A DNA stretch of 64,000 nucleotides from Pithys albifrons albifrons (taxonomy: Eukaryota > Chordata > Aves > Passeriformes > Thamnophilidae). The notes beneath the pieces were generated by a model that made no database searches, was not told the DNA's origin, and saw nothing but the letters and a program-made list of their open reading frames with translations. The position numbers and the translations under genes were made by a program. Where the stretch lies: contig NC_092459.1 in assembly GCF_047495875.1 (NCBI RefSeq), positions 37,863,490-37,927,489 of the forward strand. The letters are read 5' to 3'. This document shows positions 1 through 11,260 of the stretch, piece by piece. How positions within the stretch are numbered: position 1 is the first letter of the stretch; the number at the start of each line of letters is the position of its first letter.

Positions 1-1790
1 ACAATTTCAGGCCATTCACTTGGGTTCTGTCACTGGTCACCACAGAAAAGAGAAGAGATCAGTGCCTGTGCCTCCTCTTTGCCCAATGAGGAAGTTGTAG
101 CTTCAATGAGGTTTCTCCTCAATCTCCTCTTCTCCAGGCTGAACATACCAAGAGACCTCAGCTGCTCCTTCTGCAAGGTTCCCCTTAAGGTTCTTCACTC
201 TCTTTGTTGCCTTCCATTGAACACTTGCTAATAGCTTAACATCTTTCCTATATTGTGGTACCCAAAACTGCACACAATATTCAAGGTGAGACAGCTCCAC
301 TGCTGAGCAGAGCAGGACAATCCCCTGCCTCGACCAGCTGGTGATGCTTTGCCTTATGCCTCCCAGGACATGGTTGTCCCTACTGGCTGCCAGGGCACTG
401 CTGACTCACATTCAACCTGTCATCGATCAGGACCCACAGGGGTCTTTCTGTGGTACTGCTTTCCAGCATCTCATTCCCAGTCTGTATGTATATCCAGGGT
501 TGCCTAATATCTGCCACTTCCCCTTGTTGAACTTCAGATGGTTGATGATTGTCCAGTCTTCTAATTTGTTGAGGTCTCTCTTGCAGGGCCTCCCTGCCTT
601 TGAGGGAGTCAACAGCTCCTCACAGTTTTGTGTCATCTGCAGACTTGTTTAGAATCCCTTCCAGTTCTGCATCCATGTCATTTATGAAGATGTTGAAGAG
701 CACAGGGGCCAAGATGGAACCCCATTAGTGACAGGTCACCAGTTGGATATCACCTCACTCACTATAACCTGCTGTGTTCAACCTATGTTCAACTCAACTA
801 TGTTCAACCTGTGTTCAACTCAACATGTGGTTGCTCACTTACCACAGGTTGTGTTTATCCACATGTGTGTTGGACAGAAGCATCCTGTGAAAGACAATAT
901 CAAAAGCTTTATTGAAATCCAAAAAGTTTGCATCAACTGTAACTGATTCCCTTGATGAAGGCTTCCCTTGGAGGGTTGACTTGTCATACAAGGAAATCAA
1001 GTTGGATAAGCAGGACTTTCCTCTCATGAAGCTGTGCCAGCTGTGAGCGATGACAATGTTGTCTTTGAGGTGTGTTTCAATACTTCCCAGAATAATCTTC
1101 TCCATAACTTTACCAGGCACTGCAGGGAGACTGACAGGCCTGTAGTTTCCAGAGTCCTTCTTCTTGCCCTTTTTGAAAACTGGGACAATATTTGCCATTT
1201 TCCAGTCAGCTGAGACCTCTCTGGATTCCCAAAACTACACAAAAATCATTGAGAGAGGTTTTGCAACATCAGACAGCTCTTTGAGGATTCTTAGATGAAC
1301 CCCATCAGGCTCCATTGATTTGTAGGGATTCAGCTGGACCACCAGATCCCTCACAACTTCAGGGTCGACTGGGATTTGATCATTCTCGCAGTCATGGTCC
1401 TCCCCTTGGTTCCTCATCTGTGTTGAAGATAGAGGCAAAGAAAGTATTAAACACCTCTGCCTTGTCTCTGTCCTTGTTTGGGAGGTGACCACCATCATCC
1501 TGTAATGGGCCAATGATATTTCTATGCTGCCTATTGACATTAATATATTTGAAAAAACTCTTTTTTTATTGCCCACAACATTTCTGGCAGCTTTAGCTCC
1601 AGCTGAGCTTTGGCCACAAAAATGTTTTCCCTACAGTGGCAAGCTGTATCTCTGTGTTTTACCCATGCCACTTGACCTTGTTTCTGCTGGGCATACACCT
1701 TCCTTTTTTGTCTTATATCCAAGAGAAGACCCCTGCTCAGCCAAGCTGGCCTGCCTTGCCTGCTTGCCTTCTGATATTTGTAAATTGCCT
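1..1790 (-). mobile_element. CR1 LINE remnant, reverse transcriptase region (broken)
   Basis: Read on the minus strand, this is the second half of a CR1 (chicken repeat 1) ORF2, the endonuclease/reverse transcriptase polyprotein. Conserved blocks appear in the expected order: the linker with GRPAWLSR (near 1750), the KSMEPDGVH block (near 1300), NIVPVFKKGKK and NYRPVSL (near 1150-1195), LDFNKAFD (near 870-910), the catalytic ADD box (632-640) followed by TKL, and the C-terminal LEYCVQFW (near 270). The pieces lie in different frames with stops between them, and the residue before ADD is serine instead of the usual aromatic, so the enzyme is dead. The element is cut by the window's left edge before its 3' terminus. 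It is 5'-truncated near 1760-1790, so the endonuclease domain is missing. The family assignment is firm; the 5' edge is uncertain by about 50 bp. Confidence 0.95.
777..827. repeat. 25-26 bp tandem duplication inside the CR1
   Basis: Two adjacent copies (777-802 and 803-827) share the pattern TTCAACCTRTGTTCAACTC. They differ by one substitution and a short change at the end. The stretch sits in the reverse transcriptase region of the CR1 and contributes to its broken frame. Confidence 0.75.
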
Positions 1791-1948
1791 GCAAATTTAT
1801 CACAATGCTAGTACACATCAAAATGATCAGACTTGTCTTCTAAAGACTAAACAATTCTTCTATAAAGACAGTCTTCAAGAGTCAATGTTGTTCATACTCA
1901 AGAAGAGAACATTGTGTGGAGACTGCTGAGCAGCCTTCCGTTACCTAA

Positions 1949-2256
1949 AAGCACAAGAAATCTGAAGATAGGCTTTTTAAAGTGGCATGCAGTGTTAGAA
2001 CAAGGGGCAATGGTTTTAAACTGAAAAAGTGTTTTATTAGATATTAGGAGGAAATTCTTGACTGTGAGAGCAGTAAGAGATTAGCACAACTTTCTCAGAA
2101 AGGCTGTAGATCACCCATCTCTGGAAGTGTTCAAGGCCAGGTTGGATGGGACTTTGAGCAGCCTAGTGTAGTGGAACATGTTTATGCCCATGGCATGGAT
2201 GTTGGAAATAAGTTATCTTTAAGGTCCCTTCCAACCCAAACCCTTCTATGAATTCT
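1949..2256 (+). mobile_element. CR1 LINE 3' end, plus strand
   Basis: The sequence follows the standard CR1 3' region. It has an 'acaaggggcaatggtttta' block near 2000, 'gatattaggaggaaattctt' near 2040, 'ctctggaagtgttcaaggcc' near 2120, and the 3' terminal 'ggtcccttccaacccaaac' near 2222, ending in a short 'tctatgaattct' tail. It is heavily diverged and 5'-truncated. It lies head to head with the minus-strand CR1 at 1-1790, separated by about 160 bp with no identifiable content. Confidence 0.9.
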
Positions 2257-5200
2257 TAAATCTCCTGAAAAAGAAGACTTATATCCTTTACACATTATGA
2301 AAACAAACTTGTAAGTTATAATTTTGTGGCATATATGATTACTTAATGTTCACCTATGTTATGACTCTACACAGAATTTTCTCTAGCATTCTGATGTTCT
2401 TGAGTGAGTTCAACAATATGGGTTTGTATAAAGACATTTTTTTATTACAGCATACAGATTTGATATCTGGAACTTTTGATATCAGGTCTCTTCTTACCAT
2501 TCAGCTACTAATTCACTACAATCTAATTATCTCTTTATTACTTTTTACTTAGTTTTGTTTTTTTCTTGTGAGGAAAAAAAATGGAATTCTGTAAGTGTGT
2601 AATGGTTTTGTAACAGAGTAGGCAACTTTACAGTCCTCAAATAATTTTTGTTTATTTTATACATACCATGCATGGGTTTTTCAGTAAGAATTATTTGTGT
2701 AACTAATGTAAATGTCTTGCAGAAGTGTATACACAATAATTCTATAAACCAAGACTTTTTTCTCTTAATGATACCGGTCATTACATATTGTCTGACTAAA
2801 CCTAACATATGAAAATATACATTTGACTCCTATACATAGACATTTTTTTCCTTCTAGTGAAGATTGAATTTTTTTCATTACTTTTATTTTCAGCCCAAGA
2901 AGTAAGAAAGTATTTTTTAGAAATGGTAATTAAGAAAGTATAAGGAGATTATGTGTAAAGAATTTGTTGTACATCATTTCTTTAAATATATTGTTGTAAT
3001 GTTTTGTAAGGTATTCATAAAACATTGATAACACAGTACTTATTTTTATGGGCATAAATATATCCTTTTTTGTCATATAATTCTCTTTGTAATATATTTC
3101 TGTTGTAAGAGCAATTTACTGGTTTTAAGATAACTATAAAACATCATAACAAGTATTAAATTAAAATAGAACATTAAAGACATCTGTTGTCGTATTTCTC
3201 TGAAAAGAAGTCAGAGTCAACAGCATAACTGAAAACTAATCTGTTCAACCACTCATATTTATCATTAAGTTAATTATTCAAATTGATAGATGTATTTATG
3301 TACACTGCTTTCAAATTTTTAATAAAGGAAATTATTTTAAAGAAGTAGGAGAAAAACAACAGAAAATGGTGTGTAAAGCATGTAAAGTAGCAAAAGGAGG
3401 AAACAGCTCTCTGTCACAGCTGAACAAAGGTTCAAAAATGGTACTGGAGACTTCACAGGGCTTGTCCAGGCTTCATGTATCCTCAATACTTATCCTGTGA
3501 GATTGTTGTGTGAAAGCTAAAATAATTCTGTTATCTATATATATTTCCATTTGCTATTCATATCAGAATATATTTTATTCCATAGAATCAGATAGCATTT
3601 CCTTGGAATTCTTTCAATTTTAAATCAGACCTAATGAATATAAAAGAAGAGGAACCAATGAATATTAGTAGAACTCTCTGTAATAAGACAATTGGATGGA
3701 ATCAGGCACATTGAGAGATTAGGGATTAGAGAAACTCAAATTCAAAACTACTCGTCTCATCATGCCTCTTTCAATGTTCCAGTTTTGTTCCTGTTCCTTA
3801 CAGTGTTCTTTATATATGCTGTTGATGCCTGCTGAGAATTTTCAGTTTTATGTAAAAGAGAAAAGAGAAGAGACAAAAGGCAGCTCTTGGGAAGCCAGAA
3901 AAGCCTTTGGAACAGGGAAGGCGAGAAGGACTGACAGTGAGAAAAAGACTGAAGATTTCATCCGATTTACTGTAAGAAAAAACTTGTGATTGTTACCTAT
4001 GATATGAAGCAATTCCTTCCTCTTCCTTCTCTCAGCTTCAGAAAGTCAGCCTAGCCTGTTCATACCACTATGTATATGAGCTTAACAGGGAAATATTTCT
4101 TGTTCCAAATAGGTTTATGATTATTCCTCATGAACACTATGGGACCCACTAACCTTCAGGATCACCTTGTAGATATTTGAACAAAGAAAAGAGGAAAAAG
4201 TAACTGTCTTGCAGAGACACATAAATATATTGCTGAATACGGCCACTCACAAGTCTCCAGCTGTTTTTAAAAGAGTTATCTATTTATTTAAATGAAGTCA
4301 TCATTGTAGAATAGTGTCCTGGCCAGTTCCAGATGTATTTCTTTTTGACAGAGAAGTCATTCCAAATGTGTTGCATTTTTAGATGGCAGCCGTATGAAAT
4401 CACAGGTTAGCAAATATCAGGAAGTCTTTATTTATCTATGGGGAAGCAGAATACTGAGAAAAACAGTTCTTCCTAGAAGTCACAGTATATCTTTTGCACA
4501 GCTAAACCTGAAGCCACTCCTGGAGTAGTGCTTTATTAACACAGAGGCAACCTCTCTATTTTACCTCGTCTGAAAATCTGATTTACAATTCTTTGGTTGT
4601 ATTACAGTTACTTTCCTAAATTAGGATACCTAGGAAAGACTGAAGACTATTGTAGCAGATTCTGATTAAGAGAAAAAAAAATGCTGTTCTAGATTTGTGT
4701 TGATAGACAAATGCCAGGAAAGAAGGACAGCTGTGTTCATTAGCAACGTGAGGACCACTAGGCAGCTGTAAAATAAAAAGGTGTTGTGTAGTGATTGGTA
4801 ATCTCAGCTAACAAATTTTGTTAGCTGTTATCCTTGAGGCAATTACTGTATTACATATTTCAATATGTAGTACTGAATTTCAGGGAAAAGAGCTCAAAAA
4901 TATTTTGCCTTGCCAACATCTTTTCTTGAAGATATTTAGATGGGAGAGAAAGATCATTTAAAAATATGTTCTAGGCTCATTAAGTCTTTTAAAGACAGAT
5001 AGAGAGGAAACAAAACTTCAGAGACTGTTAGTGCTTTGGGGCCTACTTAACAGCGTGGTTCATAGTGAAAGACTAAATCAGTATCATTTTTTTTTTTAAT
5101 GTGCCTTGCTTTGCAGGCATTTTTTCCCCCTCTCTTGAATTTTCTCTATCGTGTCAATAAATTGGTATTTTTTTTAAGGAAAACTAACACAGAGTAAAAT

Positions 5201-7276
5201 ACTAATTGAGCATGGAGCTCAACTAAGAGTGCTGAATGATTTGGGAAGCATATCTTATTTATAGATATACTTTACCAAGTACTTCAAATACGGAATAAAG
5301 TAGCACTTTAAATATTTGAAATGGGGTTTGAGAGGTACGTAGGAAATATGAACACCTACTTGTACAAAAAGGGATTGCTGGAGATTATACTCTTAGCATG
5401 CAAATCTCTTATGCAGACCTGAAAATATCGTTTTGGCACTCTGCAATATTGAAGTCATATATCTGCATTCTTCTGATATTTTTAAAACTGTAAAACAACA
5501 TATTATTTTTGAGATAAAAAGTCAATGTGACAACAATTACATGCATCAGTCAAATGGTTCTTTGAGCATCTAAATGTCCCTTTCAGGTATTATCTTTTAA
5601 CTGTGTTTCTAATGAAGATTATCTGGTTATGAAAAGGCAGGGTGAATTAAATATTTGTAAGGGACTATGACAGTCATGAAAGGGGAGTCGAAGGAACTGT
5701 TCCAGAAAATGTTAGTGATATGTAGTCTACTAAATCAGCAATGCTATTCCAGAGTAGTGCTGCTGGCAAACTTTCTAGAAAGCTTTTCTGTTATAACAAG
5801 CTGGTGTGATCCAGATATTTTCCAAATTTCTTCTTTCCATCACCTCTTCCTGATTTTAGTGGTGCCTGTGGCCATGCATTCTGTGCCTCTGTTTCTGCTA
5901 ATGAGCTTGCCCTTCAGGCTGCTGTAGGCTCTGTCACCATACCTGCACAATCCTGACCCCACTCCCCCACTCCTCAGCGTTCATGATACGGTCTTATGGC
6001 TCCCTGTCGGAAGACTCCCATCTTTAGTGCAAGGTAGAGGTTATTGGGTCTTGCTAAGTTCAGGATTCAGAGAAACAGCTCGTTATTGCAAAAGGTAGTT
6101 CCTGCCAATTGCTGCTGAGCTCAGAGAAGGGGAATCTATGCCATTCAGTCCCTCAGGGAGAAGAACTGTTAACTTCCCTCAATACCAGTTTCTGGCAGTA
6201 ATGACTGATTTCAGATCTCAGTGGGAGCTCTAAGGCAGGAGTGGCTGCCTTTCAGTGTGCTGAGGTACTTCTCTGATGAGTCTTCCTCTGATAAAGTTTT
6301 CTAGGTGGATTTTTCCTTCCTTGTCTTTATTTACAGTACCCAAGTAAAGATATGGCCAACTTCAGGAGACAAAAAAATTGTTGTAGGTGTAGGTAGGTAG
6401 AATACTTGTACGTCCTGCTGAGAACTGAGCAGTGGTCAAACTCTACAACATGATGTAGGCCGCAATGTGCAAGATAAACTAAGAATTACACTTGAAAACA
6501 GATCACCTCAGGAAAGAAAGCTGTGATATCCATGCTACCCTTCCTACTGCTACATAAAAGGTATAGTAGTGGTACTAAGAATCATCAAACACAGTGACTA
6601 TAAGATGACTGCCAAGATTAAACTAAGGCATATCCTGGGTTTCATCAGCTATGTCTCAAATGAATTTTGTTTTATATATAAGATATATTTAGAATGACAA
6701 AAATTGTGTACTATAATGGGCTAAAGATTAAATTCCCCTTATGAAAAAAAGTTCCTGTCTACAAAAAAATACCTGCTGCTGATGACCAAATGTCAACAAG
6801 TGTTGATTTAGCAATTGCCGTAAGAGGGACTTCCACTAGAAAGCAGAAACTGTGGCTTGTCCAAGTCTGTCATCTGCACACCCTCTATGTTTGTGACTCT
6901 GCTGTGAACAATCACCCACAAATACTTGTATTAGCCTTGAGTCTTGGAGAAATAAGTAAATGACTAAGAAATATGAAGAACCCTAGTTATCAAGATAAAT
7001 TCAAAGTAGTTAGAATACTTTCAATGCAGTAAACAGAATTTTTCAATGCAGTTATAAAAGCACATGATGTCACAAATTCCAGGACATTAAAACCAGCTTT
7101 GGCAAATGCAAATGTAAAGAAGCTGCACAGCACCATGTAGGTGTGAACACACTTGGAAAGACTATTTACTCTAGCTATTAGATTTATCACATTCTCTCAC
7201 TCATTGACGTTCAAGAGAGGAAGCCTGAATGTGAAGAAACTACATAAACTATATTCAATTATTATTAGCATTTGAG
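2257..7276. other. Anonymous AT-rich DNA, no gene seen
   Basis: About 5 kb without recognisable repeat consensus, RNA gene or coding pattern. Open frames here (such as 3762-3989 and 5667-5927) are under 90 codons, show no domain and fit chance. A slightly more GC-rich block at about 5930-6300 has no family signature that I recognise. Confidence 0.6.

Positions 7277-7308
<32 letters not shown>
7277..7308. repeat. (TG)n microsatellite
   Basis: A run of AT dinucleotides at 7277-7284 passes into twelve uninterrupted GT units at 7285-7308. It is a simple sequence repeat that is probably length-variable. Confidence 0.95.
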
Positions 7309-8088
7309 AGGGTTTATTTTAGAACAATTTGATTGCAGTAGAAAGGAGATATGTAGCCATTTTTATTATTATCTGTAGAAATATAAAAATATAATAGCAT
7401 AACAATAACACTTATGAAAATGTACAAGGAAAAGGAAGAAAAATAAAAGTATAAGAGTAGAAAGAGAGTGGAGAGGAAATATATCACCACCCATGATTCA
7501 GTGATGACTCTTGACTATTGTAATTTTGACATTCGTCTGTTGAAGTGATGGTCACAGTATTGATACCTTGGGAGTGAGAGAAGCTCAAAACACAAAGTTC
7601 ATTGCTTAATACACACTCAGGCTTATGTAATAACGTGGATACCTCCCAAGTGGGGGAAGTTTTTACATTGTTGCAACACTGTGGATCATGGGCAATTCTC
7701 TGGAAAAAGGCCCCAGAAATGAGTATGGGTGCACTTCAGGAGTCCTTGATGGTTTATGACACCTTTTAAGATGTAACAGATACCTCTCACTTCAGTGTAG
7801 TTGAGCCAGTTATGACCCATCAGAAAGGAATATCCCAATATGTCCTCTGGAGGGGAGTTTTCACATCTAAGCCATTTTTGTAATGGAGGACATTGAACAA
7901 TGCATGATAAAAAGCATTATTCCACCTTGCCGAATCCACTTCTTACAGGCCTCTTCCCATATCTGGCTCAAACCCCAGCTTGTAGCCTCTGGTGGTGGGT
8001 ATTCAGACCCTTTGGTCCTGAGCTGTTACTTTGCACCCTGCTGCTTTTGCAAATAGCCAGTTTTTTGAGTGATTAACCATTAACATTT
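7309..8088. other. Unassigned block upstream of a decayed LTR
   Basis: No coding frame of note. From about 7500 the composition rises above the AT-rich background and stays so up to the LTR, which starts near 8089. This could be retroviral internal sequence belonging to that LTR or an unrelated old repeat. I see no retroviral motif that would settle it. Confidence 0.4.
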
Positions 8089-8495
8089 CAGACTCTCACA
8101 GTAGGGGACACCACCAGGACAGCTGACACCAAGCGACCAAAGAGATATTCTGTGGCATGTGGCATCATATTCAGCATACAAAGCTGAGTGAAGAAAAGGG
8201 AATGGGGGAGAAGTTTGGAGCAATGGTGTCTGTCTTCCCAAGTCACTGTTATGCATTATGCAGTCCTAGTCTCCTGAGGATGGCTGAAGACCTGCCTGCC
8301 CTTGGGTAGCAGTGAATTAATTCCTTGCTTTGATTTGCTTGTATGTGCAGCTTTTGCTTTACGTATTAAACTATATGTATCTCAACCCACAAGTTTTCTC
8401 ACTTTTCCAGTTCCCTCCCTCTTCCTGCTGTGAGGGAGTAAGTGAGTGGCTGTCTGTGTGGTGCTTAGCTGCTGGCTGAGGTTAAACCATGATGA
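8089..8495 (+). mobile_element. Endogenous retrovirus LTR, 3' part, decayed
   Basis: This matches the common avian LTR whose 3' half contains a 'gggacagctgac' stretch (here 'aggacagctgacacc' near 8118), a region around a degenerate TATA box near 8170, an ATTAAA polyadenylation signal (8365-8370), the following 'tatctcaacccacaagtttt', a purine-rich stretch and the terminal 'gcttagctgctggctg' plus 'gttaaacca' near 8465-8489. The 5' end of the LTR (usually beginning TGTCCTGG) is not found, so it is truncated or too diverged. It shares its 3' structure with the LTR at 61265-61637. No target-site duplication is visible. Confidence 0.75.
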
Positions 8496-8753
8496 CCATG
8501 TTCCAGTGTTCTTAACATTTAGCTGCCATTGTGACACCCTCTTCACTTGTGTATCAGTGCTATGAACTAAGTCAGGGAACAATCCAGGTCAGACAATTTC
8601 TTAATACATTTTATAGGATTTTTCAAACTGTACTGATGGCCTGATACAGATCATAATGTCACCACACTTTATGATGGCGTGAATGAGTGAGCACAAGCTA
8701 CAGAAAAATGCATGGAGAAGACGAGTGGAAGCTAATATTGTTCTCATTAAACC

Positions 8754-9195
8754 ATAGAATCATAGAATCATAGTTTATGTTGGAAGGGACCTTAAAGGTC
8801 ATCTAGTCCAACTTCCTTGCAAAAAGCAGGGACATCTTCCATCAGATTAGGTTTCTAAAAGCCCTTAGTCCTATCTGACCTTCAGCATTTCCAGGGATAG
8901 TGTATCCACCACCTCTCTTTGTAACCTATTCCGGTGTTTCACCAGGCTCATTGTAAAACTTTCTTTCTTATAGGATCTCTTTAAGTATCAAAAGGGTACA
9001 AAAAGGTCCCTTTAGAGCCTTCTTTTCCTGTGCCTGAACAATCCCAACTCTCTCAGCCTTTCATCAGAGGAGAGGTGCTCCAGCCCTCTGATCATCTTCA
9101 TGGCCCTTCTTTGCACCTAATTCAACAGGTCCATGTCATTCCTGCACTGAGGACTCCTGAACTGACAATTAAAGGCATTTGACAGGACCACCAGT
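8754..9195 (-). mobile_element. CR1 LINE 3' end, minus strand
   Basis: On the plus strand the copy begins with the reversed 3' tail, repeated 'atcatagaatcatagaatc', then 'ggaagggaccttaaaggtca' (8782-8801). It continues through 'gggatagtgtatccaccacc' (near 8895) and ends in the ORF2 C-terminal part near 9190 ('catggcccttctttgcacc' near 9101). The 3' terminus is complete and the 5' end is truncated. Confidence 0.95.
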
Positions 9196-10955
9196 TGAGC
9201 AGAGACAAAAGGAAACACTTTCACCAGTATAAATACTTTTTCTTATAGAGACTTAAGTGCAGTGTCTAACCTCTTGTGCTCTTGGGGCCATTTGTTGTAG
9301 ATGCTGAGTGCCCTTATGGGAACTTCAAGTAGAGATCAAAATGGCAATGCTTTAGATTACTCTTAATCATTTAGCTGTGGGAAGGAGGAATTTTTTTTCA
9401 CGTGCTGATTTCCTTCCCCAATGATAATTGCTGTAGTTAGGTGTAGCATTTATTTTGTTGCTGATCACTAATGGTTATTTTCAAAGCTATAAATTTATAT
9501 TCTTATATCTAATCCTTGCCAGTAAAGGCTCTGTTGAATCTGAAACTTCTTCGTTTCTGTCAATGTGTTTGTTATTTGCATTCATTTTCTGGAAGTGGAA
9601 CACTGAGAGCTCGGGAGAACTCACCTGACAAACATTATTTCCTAAGCTTCTACGCCTCTAATTGGGAAGAATACTACATTTGAAAGAACAGAAAATTAGG
9701 GCAGCAAAACAAACAATAATTTAAAAAAAATCTTTGAAAATATTGCTTTGCAAATTGTAAAATAATTCTGTTGATCAGAGAAAGAAAAAGGAATGTCTCA
9801 GTGAAAAGAAAAATAAAGGTTTTTTTCCCCGACATTTGAAAATACAATTAGGCTCATCTCTGCTTGGTTTGGGTGTTCATTAATACAATTAATACGCTTA
9901 ATTCTGAAGCAAGCAAGCCTTTGTAATATAGAATTATGTGGTCTAGATCATGGAATAAACATCTGTGTCAAAGTGTAAAGCATTGTCAGATAATGCTGCT
10001 ACATCTGGCTGTTTACTGTGCATGTTTGTACATCCTGTATATAAAGCAACTTACCATTATGAGTTATTTATTAGTAGTCATTTGCTACTGAAATTTGGTT
10101 TCTCCATTACAAAGTACAGGACATGAGATATGTGGGCCTTCCCTGGTCTCTTTATAATGTTTAAATGGACCAGCACCAGTACAGGCCTCATGTATTCTGT
10201 TTGGGGGAGAGTTAACTTAATGAAAGCACAGTGATGACCAGCTTAGAGCTGCATTCAGTTAACCTGTAGTGAAGCGAGAGAGAAGAACTTATTAAAACAA
10301 CAAGATAAGAGATGTAAAGGTGGATGTACATCTATGTCAGTCATGCTTTCAGTGGTGACTGAACTGGATGTCGATCAACCTTCTGGAGCAGCCTGCAAAA
10401 CAGAGGTACCAAAATGGTGTCCTAAACTCTCCTCCAAAGAAGGTGCACACTCTTATATGCTCTTTCAGGATCTTTGATCTGAATATTGAAAAGAATTATA
10501 CCCTTTGTGTCTTAGGAAGCAGCTCTCTTTTAGGTAGTGATAATCTTCCCTCCACCCCAAACTTTTTTGTTTTTAAGCTGAAAAAGGCAGGCCTGTGTTT
10601 CTAGTGGGACTGAATATGCTCATGTTTATGAATAAAAGGATTATATGTTTAGCATTAAAAAGTATACATATGTTATATTTATATCTACCTTTGATTATAT
10701 ATGCTGCAATTCTAAAGCCTATATTGCATACATAAATTATTATGTAAACATGCATAAAATGCAGATGTATATTTAAACTTCAACACATACATTGTAATTT
10801 ACATTGACATAGAAAAGAACTGTATGTGGACATTTCTCAGAAAATCAGATGTATATATCCTACTTTATAGAGCTTTTCCATAGAAAGGAAACAGCTTTAT
10901 GCCAGAATCCTAAATCAAAAATATAGAGTGACTGTTAAAAAAGGGCACTGTATAT
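9196..10955. other. Anonymous AT-rich DNA, no gene seen
   Basis: No repeat family, RNA gene or coding signal recognised. Two frames of 60-78 codons at 10368-10755 overlap on opposite strands and have no protein-like character. Confidence 0.55.
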
Positions 10956-11260
10956 GTTTGGTACATATATATACATACATATTCAGCCTCTCACATTAAC
11001 GTTCGTGAGTGAATAAATATACCTATCTACAGGCATTTATGGGTATAAATATCTAGATATCTACATACCTATGCACCTATATATCTATATACCTCTACAC
11101 TCATTCATCATAGGTTAGTGTAAAGGTGACAGGCTAACCAGTACTTTTAAAAAAAGTTTCAATAGAAATATATATGTCTATTGATATATATATGTGTGTA
11201 TTATATGTGTAAACATATATAAACATATATACATATCTGTAAATATTAAATCATATTTAG
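10956..11260. repeat. AT-rich low-complexity block with degenerate TATA/TACA/CTAT units
   Basis: Dense runs of TATA, ATACAT and CTATATAC-type units occur at 10960-10985, 11025-11100 and 11165-11250. They are mixed rather than a single clean period, as in an old, degenerated simple repeat. Confidence 0.75.

Noticed and set aside
341..652. 103-codon plus-strand frame
   Set aside because: Antisense to the CR1 reverse transcriptase; the coding sense is the minus strand.
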